NCBI RefSeq assembly: GCF_000621665.1
Contig: NZ_JHXQ01000029.1
Coordinates: forward strand, 1 to 32,054
Length of the DNA stretch: 32,054 nucleotides
Reading direction: 5' to 3'
From: Allorhizobium undicola ORS 992 = ATCC 700741
Lineage (GTDB): Bacteria > Pseudomonadota > Alphaproteobacteria > Rhizobiales > Rhizobiaceae
This document shows positions 13,698 through 21,300 of this stretch, in pieces. How positions within the stretch are numbered: position 1 is the first letter of the stretch; each line of letters starts with the position of its first letter. A program made the translations under genes and the position numbers. The notes beneath the pieces are model-generated. The model saw only the letters and a program-made list of their open reading frames with translations. It had not been told where the DNA came from and made no database searches.

Positions 13698-14240
13698 GTG
13701 GCGTTTACCCAGCAATTTTTTACGGCTGATAGCCATTTCGGCCATCAGTTGATGCTCAAATTTCGTCCGTTCTCGACCGTCGATGAAATGGACGAGCACC
13801 TGATTGACGTCTGGAACGCGGTCGTGCGCCCGGACGATATCGTCTGGCATCTGGGTGATTTTTCCTGCCACGATGAGGCCCGTACCAAGGAGATTTTCCA
13901 GCGTCTGCAGGGGCGTAAACGCCTGATCCTCGGCAACCACGATCTGCATGCCGACGGCAAGCCGAGGAAGTCGATCCGTGGCCTGGCTTGGGATCAGCCT
14001 CCCACACATTACGCCGAGACCAAAATCGACGGTGACCGCATCATCCTGCATCATTACGCGATGCGCACGTGGTCTGCATCGTGCCATGGCAGCTGGCATT
14101 TGTATGGCCATTCGCATGGACGCCTGCCTGCCTATGGCCGGTCGCGCGATTGCGGTGTCGACTGCCCTGATACCGGTTATGCGCCCATGACTTTCCAGCA
14201 GCTGACGGCAGGTATGCGTGATGCGGAGGTGGTCGCATGA
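13698..14240 (+). CDS. calcineurin-like metallophosphoesterase, 180 aa
   Basis: Metallophosphoesterase motifs occur in order: D-S-H (D11, H13) in FFTADSHFGH, G-D (53-54) in WHLGDF, G-N-H-D (79-82) in ILGNHD, His 118-119 in ILHHYAM, and G-H-S-H (137-140). All metal ligands expected of a di-metal site are present. The length is that of the small single-domain phosphoesterases found in phages and mobile elements, which act on phosphodiester or phosphomonoester substrates; the substrate here is unknown. The start is GTG 13698 with AAAGGA eight bases upstream. It heads a run of six further genes joined by ATGA-type overlaps, so its activity is probably linked to the zinc-ribbon proteins that follow. 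Confidence 0.85.
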   Translation: MAFTQQFFTADSHFGHQLMLKFRPFSTVDEMDEHLIDVWNAVVRPDDIVWHLGDFSCHDEARTKEIFQRLQGRKRLILGNHDLHADGKPRKSIRGLAWDQPPTHYAETKIDGDRIILHHYAMRTWSASCHGSWHLYGHSHGRLPAYGRSRDCGVDCPDTGYAPMTFQQLTAGMRDAEVVA

Positions 14241-14605
14241 AGAAGGAGGATATCGACTTTTTCAGCACTGAATATCCTCATTGGTGGGATGAAAAACTGG
14301 AATCGCTGCCGAATGGTCACGTCGATTTGCTGGCGGGATTGCTGCATCAATGCGAACTGATCGCCGTTGATCATGGTGATACGTCGCCTTGGGTCACCCT
14401 GCATTTTGAGCGGTTAGAAAATGAAGGCGGTCTGTTCCGCGCGAGCGCCGCACCGCTGGTCGATTTCGAAAAGTGGACTGACGGCTCGGCGATTGCGCTG
14501 ATCATTGCGCTCCAGTTTTTCAACAAACGCCAGAGCCTTATCTGCAAGGTCTGCGGCCAACCGTCAGGTGGCATCGTTTGTGAGGAGCATCGCAATGTCG
14601 ATTGA
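14237..14605 (+). CDS. zinc-ribbon protein 1 of five, 122 aa
   Basis: The start overlaps the phosphoesterase stop (ATGA). The C terminus has the four-ligand motif of the series: C103-x2-C106 in ICKVCGQPSGG and C115-x2-H118 in VCEEH. The middle (VDLLAGLLHQCELIAV; WVTLHFERLENEGGLFRASA) corresponds in order to the GWxxL helix and the EKFGxLR strand of the later members but is diverged. No signal peptide or membrane helix. The next gene starts within its last codons. Function unknown. Confidence 0.75.
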   Translation: MKKEDIDFFSTEYPHWWDEKLESLPNGHVDLLAGLLHQCELIAVDHGDTSPWVTLHFERLENEGGLFRASAAPLVDFEKWTDGSAIALIIALQFFNKRQSLICKVCGQPSGGIVCEEHRNVD

Positions 14606-15413
14606 AGACCTCCGTGGACGCCAGCGTCAGACCCTGGAAAAGGCCGGACACAGCACTCTGTGGCTGAAACTCACTGAGGAGATGTCGATGCAACAGGATC
14701 ATTTCCACCAACTGCAGGCGCTTCATGGCAAATACTGCCACGGCTCCGTTGCTACGCTGCCTGATGGGTGGACCGAGATCGTCGGGCAATTCCTTGCTGC
14801 TGTGGACGACCTCGGTGACCTTGCCGATGCTGTGTCATTGCGCTTTGAACGGTGCCCCGACGGTGCTCGTGCTTTCGCATTTCCCGAAATGTCGCGGTGG
14901 CATCCTCATCAGATGCACTCGCTTCGCATTGCACAGCGGGAACTGTTGCATGCATCCCGCGAAACCTGCGAGCGCTGCGGCACGGGTAACTCGATCCCCG
15001 TTACCGTCGGCGAGCATGGCTTCTTTTTGTGCGAAGAACATACAGCGGAGGTCCAGGTGAAGCTGGATGCGTTGACTGAGGCCATGGATGATCGCGCGCA
15101 ATTCCGTGAACAGGTTTCTGACATCCTACCGCCCACAACCGCACTCCTGTTACCGATGAATGACTACAACACGCGGATCATGCGCAAGGCACTGATGGAC
15201 ATCAAAGCAATTGTCGACACCCAGGGCCTGACGGGACATGTGATGGCGACCAAAGTCATTGAATCTGACGGTCAGCTTTTCATGAACGTCCGGTGCGGCC
15301 CTCAAGTTGACCCGGCAACACAGTTCGAGATTGCCGACATCGTCAAGCACGCGGAATGGGAAAGCGATCAGGCGCACCTGAAATCGGGAAAGAAGTCCGG
15401 CGATGACGCATGA
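14595..15413 (+). CDS. zinc-ribbon protein 2 of five, 272 aa
   Basis: ATG 14595 has GAGGAG upstream and overlaps the preceding gene by 11 bases. The family domain spans about 56-150: DGWTEIVGQFLAAV, then VSLRFERCPDG, then LLHASRETCERCGTGNS and FFLCEEH, with probable zinc ligands C125, C128, C146 and H149. Residues 155-272 form an additional domain (MDDRAQFREQVSDILPPTTA; VMATKVIESDGQLFMNVRCG) not found in the other members. No family name known to me. Confidence 0.75.
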   Translation: MSIEDLRGRQRQTLEKAGHSTLWLKLTEEMSMQQDHFHQLQALHGKYCHGSVATLPDGWTEIVGQFLAAVDDLGDLADAVSLRFERCPDGARAFAFPEMSRWHPHQMHSLRIAQRELLHASRETCERCGTGNSIPVTVGEHGFFLCEEHTAEVQVKLDALTEAMDDRAQFREQVSDILPPTTALLLPMNDYNTRIMRKALMDIKAIVDTQGLTGHVMATKVIESDGQLFMNVRCGPQVDPATQFEIADIVKHAEWESDQAHLKSGKKSGDDA

Positions 15414-15879
15414 CGAATATGTCGCCTACATCCGCGAGCGCTATTCCGATCTTTTTGACCCGACAAATTCGGACGAAGACTGGCGGTACTTGGTCACCAT
15501 CGGACCCGGCTGGTGGCACCTTTTCACCGATTTTTGCGAGCAAATGGAAAGTATCCTGCGCCATCACGATGAGGTCGGCCGCTGGTACATCCGGCAGGCG
15601 AAGGAAAAATTCGGCGAGCTGCGCATCTATGTCCGCCCAGCGCCTTACGAACGCACTGATGTAGATGGTTTCTCGGAATGGGTCGACGATATCGATCCGC
15701 CCGAGCCGTCCGCCGTCCAGGAAATGATCAGCATTGTACGCGAGCAAATCGTCGGCCGAGCCAACCACACTTGTGAGGATTGCGGTGAGCCTGGTGGGCT
15801 GCGGGTGATCGACGGTTGGTATCGCACGTGCTGCGACCGGCATTTCCATGAATTGCAGGAGGCGAAGGGATCGATATGA
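15403..15879 (+). CDS. zinc-ribbon protein 3 of five, 158 aa
   Basis: This is the most canonical member. It carries IGPGWWHLFTDFCEQM (33-48), RQAKEKFGELRIYVRP (64-79), a helix VQEMISIVREQIVGRA, then HTCEDCGEPGGLR (122-134) and GWYRTCCDRH (138-147), giving C124, C127, C144 and H147 as zinc ligands. I know similar uncharacterised proteins, with GPGW, EKFG-LR-Y and C-x2-CG-PG-LR followed by W-RT-CD-H, from phages and prophage regions, but no function has been assigned. It overlaps the genes on both sides (11 and 4 bases). Confidence 0.8.
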   Translation: MTHDEYVAYIRERYSDLFDPTNSDEDWRYLVTIGPGWWHLFTDFCEQMESILRHHDEVGRWYIRQAKEKFGELRIYVRPAPYERTDVDGFSEWVDDIDPPEPSAVQEMISIVREQIVGRANHTCEDCGEPGGLRVIDGWYRTCCDRHFHELQEAKGSI

Positions 15880-16262
15880 CTGAGAGTTCAAAAGGCTCGC
15901 TGATAAAAGCAGCCCACGGCCGGATCGTTGAAGCCCGTCGTAAGGCCGCGATCCATGACGGTGACCTTGAGCGGGCTCGACCGGCGTATCATGTCGGAGA
16001 GGGCTGGCACGCAATCCTCGATGATCTCGTTCGCGATTTCTCGGAGATCGAAGGCCTCGGATTTTTGGCGGCTCATGAAAAATGGGGCGAGTTGAGGGTC
16101 GCGTATTTGTATTCAGGCGACCGGCAAGCTGATGTCGACGCAGTCGAGCATCGTGCACGTGATCGTTGCTTATCAACTTGCTGGTACTGCGGACAGCCCG
16201 GGCGGATGCGGAAAGAGCGCTGGTGGCGGGTCCGTTGCGATGAGCATTGGAGCGTGGAATGA
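15876..16262 (+). CDS. zinc-ribbon protein 4 of five, 128 aa
   Basis: It is coupled to both neighbours by ATGA overlaps. The pattern is VGEGWHAILDDLVRDFSEIE (40-59), AHEKWGELRVAYLYS (66-80), then CLSTCWYCGQPGRMR (98-112) and WWRVRCDEHW (116-125). Zinc ligands would be C102, C105, C121 and H124. It is the smallest member with all landmarks and could be taken as the minimal domain. Confidence 0.8.
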   Translation: MTESSKGSLIKAAHGRIVEARRKAAIHDGDLERARPAYHVGEGWHAILDDLVRDFSEIEGLGFLAAHEKWGELRVAYLYSGDRQADVDAVEHRARDRCLSTCWYCGQPGRMRKERWWRVRCDEHWSVE

Positions 16263-17440
16263 ACGACGACAACGCCTCCAGCGAATTTCGGACTGGCTTT
16301 TTCGGCGACCGTGACACTGCCTGGATCGAAACATTCCATAGGGTCCAGCGCCAGCATCGCGACGACATAAACGCTTTCGCCCAAGCGTTCCTCGATTCTC
16401 ATCCCGTCGCCGATCAGCGCACGGCCGAGGCGATCCGTACTTGGGCTGATCAGCTGCCTTGGCAGGACGGCCGTGACGGGGTCGAGCAGGCGCGGATGGG
16501 CGTGAGAATGGCTATAGCAATGAGGATGTCCTATGCCTCGGAACCACAAAAAACCTATTCATTTTTGGAATTCGCGAAGCTGCTCGGCGTCAAAGAACAT
16601 TCGATCTGGCACATTGTCGACGTTGGCGACATCCGCCCACATGCAATCCTCGACGACTATCATGACAAGCCGCTGCCTGAGGTCATCGACAGCCTGCGTT
16701 TTTCGGAAAGCGACGCCGATATCTTCCGCAATGAGTTCCGACGTCGTCGACACGAGGATTTCAAAATTGAGTATGCTGATGTCTACGTTCCTGACGAAGG
16801 TCCAGGTGCTCGTGGCCTCGAAATCGGCCCGGGCTGGATCGGGATCGTAAGTGAATTCTGCGACCAGCTGCGGTCATGGAACGCTGGCGGCTGGAGCGTT
16901 CACTTGCGCTGGGGTAAGGAAAAATTTGGAGCCTTACGCCTTTTCACCGACGGCTATCACGTCACATCCACACCGCTCCAGTCATACTGGCTGTCACGCC
17001 TGCGAGAGCGAGCACGGCGGCAGAGCCTGCGAACGTGCCAGGAGTGTGGCCAGCCAGGACGCCTTCGTTTGGGCGCTCACGCAGGAACGCTTTGCGACCG
17101 GCACAAGCACCTCGTCGGCGCGCTGCGTGCGGATGACGGTGTTATCCTCGATCCTGATCATGCGGATGCAGACAACCCGCCGAAGTGGACCGATGCCGAG
17201 CTAGGCCTCGACGAAGGAACGAGCATGGACATGGCCAAGCAAATGGAAATTGATTTCAAGCCATTCCTCGATCCCGACCTTGTGCTCGATGGCACCGACC
17301 AGGAGCTGGCTGATCTCCGTCAAAAGCTGCTGGCGGTCGACCGTGCAATCGGCAGGCACCCGATGTCGACCATTGATGAGATCAAGCGCGACGCGATCAT
17401 CGCGGAGATCGAGATGATCATGAGTGGAGAGCAATCGTGA
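16259..17440 (+). CDS. zinc-ribbon protein 5 of five, with added N- and C-terminal domains, 393 aa
   Basis: ATG 16259 overlaps the previous stop (ATGA). Residues 1-180 are a unique part containing YSFLEFAKLLGVKEHSIWHI, which looks like a helix-turn-helix, and a basic stretch FRNEFRRRRHEDFK (156-169). The family domain spans 186-290: IGPGWIGIVSEFCDQLRSW, LRWGKEKFGALRLFTDG, SLRTCQECGQPGRLR and TLCDRH, with ligands C260, C263, C279 and H282. Residues 300-393 end in a helical segment like a short coiled coil (DQELADLRQKLLAVDRAIGR). It appears to be the fusion product of the series and might be its nucleic-acid-targeting member. Confidence 0.75.
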   Translation: MNDDNASSEFRTGFFGDRDTAWIETFHRVQRQHRDDINAFAQAFLDSHPVADQRTAEAIRTWADQLPWQDGRDGVEQARMGVRMAIAMRMSYASEPQKTYSFLEFAKLLGVKEHSIWHIVDVGDIRPHAILDDYHDKPLPEVIDSLRFSESDADIFRNEFRRRRHEDFKIEYADVYVPDEGPGARGLEIGPGWIGIVSEFCDQLRSWNAGGWSVHLRWGKEKFGALRLFTDGYHVTSTPLQSYWLSRLRERARRQSLRTCQECGQPGRLRLGAHAGTLCDRHKHLVGALRADDGVILDPDHADADNPPKWTDAELGLDEGTSMDMAKQMEIDFKPFLDPDLVLDGTDQELADLRQKLLAVDRAIGRHPMSTIDEIKRDAIIAEIEMIMSGEQS

Positions 17441-17856
17441 TCGCGAACGACAATAACCCGAAAATCCGCACCCGAGACTACACCTGGTCGTTGGAATTCC
17501 TGGCGCATTATCTCATGGCACCAGGCTGCCGAGTCGTCCTCGACGCGGAGCAATTCGAAGTCTTGAAGGCGTATCTCGCCCACATCGAAGCTGTCGGAGA
17601 GGATACCAATTTCCAACTGGAAATGTGTGTTGATTACCGCGACCATGCAACGTCAGCAGGCTATGGCGTCAGTTGGGATAACGACGGTTCGCCATTTCAG
17701 GATGACCTGATCGACGCGATCATGGTCGACATGGTCCAAAATCTTGGCTTCGTCGCGGGCTCGATTTTCCGCGAAGGCTACATCACGCCCCTGGAAGATA
17801 TCGACGGCCGGATCGCGGAAATCCGCGCCAAGGTGGCCGCCAAACACAATGTCTGA
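17437..17856 (+). CDS. hypothetical protein, last gene of the phosphoesterase operon, 139 aa
   Basis: Start GTG 17437 overlaps the preceding stop (GTGA), with GGAGAGC upstream. It lacks the zinc motif. The sequence is acidic and mixed alpha/beta (SLEFLAHYLMAPGCRVVLDA; FVAGSIFREGYITPLEDIDG) and ends in a basic helix. The tight coupling implies a shared role with the zinc-ribbon proteins. No family recognised. Confidence 0.65.
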   Translation: MIANDNNPKIRTRDYTWSLEFLAHYLMAPGCRVVLDAEQFEVLKAYLAHIEAVGEDTNFQLEMCVDYRDHATSAGYGVSWDNDGSPFQDDLIDAIMVDMVQNLGFVAGSIFREGYITPLEDIDGRIAEIRAKVAAKHNV

Positions 17857-17876
17857 CTTCGGAACCTAAACCCGTT

Positions 17877-18206
17877 TCAGTTCAACTGCTGCTTCCAGGA
17901 CGCCGGTTTCCTTAGGGTTTCCGGCACCTCCCTGCCATCCAAAAGCAGCCGCATCATCTCCAGCTGACGTTCTTCCTCGGCCGGGTCCGGCTCCGGCTGA
18001 TCCACATCGTATGCGCGGATCATCTCGTAAAAGGTGCCGACATAGTCGATGCCCAATGCCTCCATTACATCATCGCGGTCGACGTCATCAGACGCGTAAT
18101 AGCGCTCTATCCAGTCGATAATGATCACGTCACCATGCCGTTCACGGATCGCCTGGATATCGGCCTCGTAATCGTCACGGACCCGGTCTGGACGGAATAT
18201 TGACAT
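17877..18206 (-). CDS. hypothetical acidic protein, 109 aa
   Basis: ATG 18206 has AAAGGAT eight bases upstream. The protein is strongly acidic (VDRDDVMEALGIDYVGTFYE; DQPEPDPAEEERQLEMMRLL) and soluble; its charge would suit a DNA mimic or an antitoxin, but nothing more supports that. It converges with the phosphoesterase operon and diverges from the gene at 18276, so the 69-base gap must hold both promoters. Confidence 0.6.
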   Translation of the reverse strand: MSIFRPDRVRDDYEADIQAIRERHGDVIIIDWIERYYASDDVDRDDVMEALGIDYVGTFYEMIRAYDVDQPEPDPAEEERQLEMMRLLLDGREVPETLRKPASWKQQLN

Positions 18207-18275
18207 AGGACAAAAATCCTTTTGCGGCCGACGGGATTGGCTCTCACAATCATTGAAAAGATAAGTGAGACTACC

Positions 18276-18569
18276 ATGGCTGAGCGGAAATGGACAAACG
18301 ACGAGGCAACGCAGCTCATAGAATTGGCTGAAGCAGGACTGACCGTTGACGAGATCGGTGAACGTTTAGATCGAACTGGCGGGGCAGTGCGGGTCAAGGC
18401 CAACAGGATCGGCGTCGACTTTTATGTCCGCGATATCGGAAAGTTTCCAGCGAAGCGGCGATCCGAAAAGCTCGATTGTATGATGTGCCGCCTACCCATG
18501 GTCTCCACCTGGGCAGGTAATCGCATATGCGACAGCTGCAAGAAAACCGAGCTGTATCGGTGTTCTTAG
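18276..18569 (+). CDS. Myb/GcrA-like DNA-binding protein with C-terminal zinc ribbon, 97 aa
   Basis: Residues 1-46 form a helix-turn-helix of the SANT/GcrA kind: KWTNDEATQLIELAEAGLTV, then DEIGERLDRTGGAVRVKANR. The C terminus has C68-x2-C71 (CMMC) and C85-x2-C88 (CDSC) with NRICDSCKK, as in short zinc-ribbon regulators of alphaproteobacterial phages. It probably acts as a transcription regulator of the element. Start ATG 18276 is chosen over the open frame to 18222 because the domain begins there and an AAGTGAGA site precedes it. Confidence 0.75.
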   Translation: MAERKWTNDEATQLIELAEAGLTVDEIGERLDRTGGAVRVKANRIGVDFYVRDIGKFPAKRRSEKLDCMMCRLPMVSTWAGNRICDSCKKTELYRCS

Positions 18570-18572
18570 AAA

Positions 18573-18677
18573 AACATTCCATTCCAGCGTTTTCAGCAGT
18601 TTGGCGCGAAATCCATCCAAACTGCTGAACGTATTGATTTTCCAGCCGAAGAAATAAGGCACGAAAAATGGAATGTT
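18573..18677. repeat. nested inverted repeats between the regulator and the excisionase genes
   Basis: The outer pair is AACATTCCAT (18573-18582) and ATGGAATGTT (18668-18677), perfect. The inner pair is TTCAGCAGTTTGG (18592-18604) and CCAAACTGCTGAA (18617-18629), a perfect 13-bp stem with a 12-base loop, extendable by CGTT/AACG past a 2-base bulge. The inner stem is probably the terminator of the regulator gene (it begins 22 bases after its stop) or part of a structured RNA. The remainder to 18816 includes a short T-rich stretch and no gene. Confidence 0.65.
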
Positions 18678-18816
18678 ACTACTTTCCCCGCAGACCCTTT
18701 ATTGGGGTAAATTGTAACAAGGGTTTAGACAAGTTTTTTGCTTTTCTTTCAAAGGGCTAGGCACCACGTCGGCCGACATTTATCTTATTCCCACGTCAAC
18801 AGTTTTGGAGTAGTAA

Positions 18817-19299
18817 ATGGACCCCCACATGCAAGAGATTATGCGCCTGCACGAGGAAGACTTAGCCGCCACCAGACGCGCACTGGAAATGATGGATCAG
18901 ATACGCGAGTCACTTCGTCTTCAACAGACCGAGGACGACACACCAATCCCGCTTGCGCGTGCTGTGTGCCATCCAATCCTTGGAGGTATCCTCCGGCGCG
19001 ATCCGAGTGGTGATGTTCCAGGACCCAGCTTTACTGAAAACAGCCTCCGGCTCGCGATCTCCAAGGGCCATTTGGAGTGCACCTGGGTTGCCGGTAAACA
19101 GTATGTCACACCTGCAGCGCTTCGGGCGTGGCTGGCGACAACGGATGATCAGCGGAAACCTGAGAAGCGAACGGTCATTGAATTGACCACCAGACCGAAA
19201 ACGCTACGCGAAAAGAGACAGGGCAATGCGTCTGTCGAAAGCGCCTCGGCCAAACTCCTGTCGATGAAGGTCGCGCTGGCGAAGAAGAAGGGTAAGTGA
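18817..19299 (+). CDS. excisionase-like protein, 160 aa
   Basis: ATG 18817 follows GGAG at seven bases. Residues about 69-107 (GPSFTENSLRLAISKGHLEC, then VAGKQYVTPAALRAWL) form a winged-helix of the excisionase/MerR-like helix-turn-helix type: the helix, the strand where an entry is read, and the final recognition helix ending in W. N-terminal residues 1-40 are a coiled coil. Its stop immediately precedes the integrase start (no gap), the usual arrangement for a directionality factor. The C-terminal 50 residues are basic. Confidence 0.7.
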   Translation: MDPHMQEIMRLHEEDLAATRRALEMMDQIRESLRLQQTEDDTPIPLARAVCHPILGGILRRDPSGDVPGPSFTENSLRLAISKGHLECTWVAGKQYVTPAALRAWLATTDDQRKPEKRTVIELTTRPKTLREKRQGNASVESASAKLLSMKVALAKKKGK

Positions 19300-20877
19300 A
19301 TGGGTCGAAAGGCGCAGGGTGCTCGGGCTTGGCACGACAAGAAGATCGACAAGTGGCACATCCGAGACGGCAATAAGAAGATCAGCCTCGGCTTTGGTAA
19401 GGAAGAGCCGGGCAGCGAGGCCAGAGCTTGGAGGGAAGTCGACAAGTACGTCTCCGAGAAGGAGGCGGGCAGTCGGCTGCAGCTGCGGCGGCAATCGACA
19501 TCAGACATTTCTGTTGCCGATATCGTGACGTTCTATGTCGAGCGCCGCATTGAAAAATTTGTGCCATCCGCAGATTACCCGACGCCTATTGCACGTCCAG
19601 AGGACGTGATCGCGCGATTGACTGCGATCCTCGATTTCTTCCAGGACTTGCCACTCGATGACATCAGTCGCATCAAGTGCGAGGACTTCGGCGTCTACGT
19701 CCACAATCGCGAGATTGAGCGGGAAAAGGCACTCTATGAGTTCCGCATGGGGCGCTATTTGGAAAAGCTGGAGGCTTACGAGAAGAAGGTCAGCGCCCGC
19801 GAAAAGTTTGTTGCCGATCTCGCGGCGCGCGGATGGAACCGGGTCTTGAAACCGTTGCGGACGCTGCGCCCTGAGCCACTGAAGCCCTTCAATCCATCAC
19901 TCGTTGAGTATCGCCCGTCAGCGTCGCGACGATATCTCGAAGACCTGTCTGCGGCCATCACTTTCAGCGTTAAATACGAGCTAATCAAACACAAAGTCCA
20001 TATCTTTATGCCGCCGAAGTACGATCCTCGGTCGGCAATCTTCAGCTTCACCGAAATGAAGAAGCTCCTGAGAGCGGCCTATTCCTTCGTCGGCATGGGA
20101 TGGGTCAACGGAAAGCCTGTGAAGGGCCTGCATACCAGACGGCACCTGTACCGGTTCATCCTTCTGGCTATCAGCACTGGGTCGCGCAAGGATAAGGTCG
20201 AACGTGTCGGCTATGAGGACGTCGGCGACCGGCCATGGGTAGAGCTGTGGCAGGAAAGGGTGACACGGGAACATCGTGTGACAGGCGAGGAATATCAAGC
20301 TCTCGAATGGCGTGGTCGCTATCACCGGCTCGGTGATGACGAAGTCCGATATAAAACGAAGAGGGCTCCAGATTTCCCGATCACCGCCATCGCGGCAAAT
20401 CGACTGGCTCGATGGCAGCGTCAGGGCATCCAGTATCCTTGCGCATATCCCTACCGCCGCACCGGAAAAGAGGAGCCAGGCGACGTATCGGACGGCATGC
20501 GCGCACTGTTCGATGAAGTGTTGGGAGTGGACAACGAATTTTCGATCCACATTTTCCGTCACACCGCCGCGACTTGGATGTGCTCGCAGGCGGACTTTCC
20601 TCTGCCTTCCATCGCTGCTTACCTCGGCATGTCGACTGAGACCCTGGTTAAGACTTACGCTAAGCACAGAGAACAAGACCTGCAGAAAATCGCCGAAGGG
20701 ATGTCTGATTCCTCGCGAGCTGATCACAAGCGCCAGTTGCGCGGGACGAACCCAAAACAGGTCAAGAACGCCCGACAGAAATCGACAGTTATCGACAGAA
20801 TGGAAACGAACGGGACTGAACAGGAATCGACAGGAATGGTAAAAAATGTTGTAAAAACAAGCAAAGATGCTGCATAG
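19300..20877 (+). CDS. tyrosine recombinase / integrase of the element, 525 aa
   Basis: The catalytic residues are visible in family order: R296 in LLAISTGSRKDKVERV, K352 or K354 in the beta-hairpin region VRYKTKRAPDF, H417-x-x-R420 in HIFRHTAATW, the LGM-turn in IAAYLGMSTETLV, and the nucleophile Y453 in KTYAKH. An N-terminal arm-binding-like region (1-60) and a core-binding region (about 70-235, with an unusually long helical insert around 135-180) precede it. It is adjacent to the tRNA fragment, so it most likely catalyses integration at the 3' end of a tRNA-Pro gene. The last about 60 residues are low in structure and are encoded by DNA that carries CGACAG repeats. Confidence 0.9.
   Translation: MGRKAQGARAWHDKKIDKWHIRDGNKKISLGFGKEEPGSEARAWREVDKYVSEKEAGSRLQLRRQSTSDISVADIVTFYVERRIEKFVPSADYPTPIARPEDVIARLTAILDFFQDLPLDDISRIKCEDFGVYVHNREIEREKALYEFRMGRYLEKLEAYEKKVSAREKFVADLAARGWNRVLKPLRTLRPEPLKPFNPSLVEYRPSASRRYLEDLSAAITFSVKYELIKHKVHIFMPPKYDPRSAIFSFTEMKKLLRAAYSFVGMGWVNGKPVKGLHTRRHLYRFILLAISTGSRKDKVERVGYEDVGDRPWVELWQERVTREHRVTGEEYQALEWRGRYHRLGDDEVRYKTKRAPDFPITAIAANRLARWQRQGIQYPCAYPYRRTGKEEPGDVSDGMRALFDEVLGVDNEFSIHIFRHTAATWMCSQADFPLPSIAAYLGMSTETLVKTYAKHREQDLQKIAEGMSDSSRADHKRQLRGTNPKQVKNARQKSTVIDRMETNGTEQESTGMVKNVVKTSKDAA
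20773..20833. promoter_or_regulatory. CGACAG repeats, possible integrase arm-type sites
   Basis: CGACAG starts at 20773, 20783 and 20793 (10-bp period), with a fourth at 20828. They lie 80 to 140 bases from the att core inside the end of the integrase gene. Short helically phased repeats at this distance are typical arm-type sites for integrase or an accessory factor. Confidence 0.5.
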
Positions 20878-20912
20878 AAAGGCGACTCAATTCCTATCGG
20901 CAATCGTTCGGG

Positions 20913-20951
20913 ACGTGGGGGTCGAGTGTTCGAATCACTCCACTCCGACCA
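20913..20951 (+). other. attR: 3' fragment of a proline-type tRNA gene
   Basis: The sequence contains T-stem GAGTG (20924-20928), loop TTCGAAT, CACTC (20936-20940), then the acceptor strand CACTCCG, A and CCA (20941-20951). The acceptor would pair with CGGAGTG, the 5' end of alphaproteobacterial tRNA-Pro. The 5' part is absent: bases before 20913 do not form D or anticodon arms. Hence this is the duplicated 3' end left at the right boundary of the element; the intact tRNA should lie at the left boundary. Confidence 0.75.
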
Positions 20952-21300
20952 GTTTACTTATCCCCGAAGTTTCTGTTCAGTTGCAGGGCGTTGCGCCCGT
21001 AGCGTTCTGGTTTCCGCTTCATGGCGAATGGCCTTTCTCGATGTGCCGACCCGCCCTGATTTGGCCCTTGAATCCATCTGTGCAATTGGCCAATGGCTGG
21101 CCGTGATGCCGGTTGCGCTGCTGCGTGGGATGGGTTCGTCCCTCCTCCGGTTCGTTTGGCACACAGCATAGAGAACGTTAAAATCTTCATAGTATATTGC
21201 CGTCAACGATGCCGTTTTGCGTCAGGCAGGCTGCGAGCCGTTTCGCGGACAGGCTTGCAAGGAGCAACACTTTCTACCCGGCATCGACAAGGATAGGATC
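20952..21300. other. junction region between the element and chromosomal genes
   Basis: About 350 bases with no gene I can support. Composition shifts to the GC-rich chromosomal style. Short open frames exist on both strands but lack ribosome sites and protein-like composition. Confidence 0.5.

Noticed and set aside
18573..18677. Retron or reverse-transcriptase-linked structured RNA
   Set aside because: The inverted repeats are suggestive, but no reverse transcriptase gene is present anywhere in the window.
20913..20951. A complete tRNA gene
   Set aside because: Only the T arm and acceptor 3' strand are present; no anticodon or D arm can be drawn upstream.
20926..21171. 81-codon open frame after the tRNA fragment
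   Set aside because: It starts within the tRNA T arm, no ribosome site, and composition does not resemble a protein.
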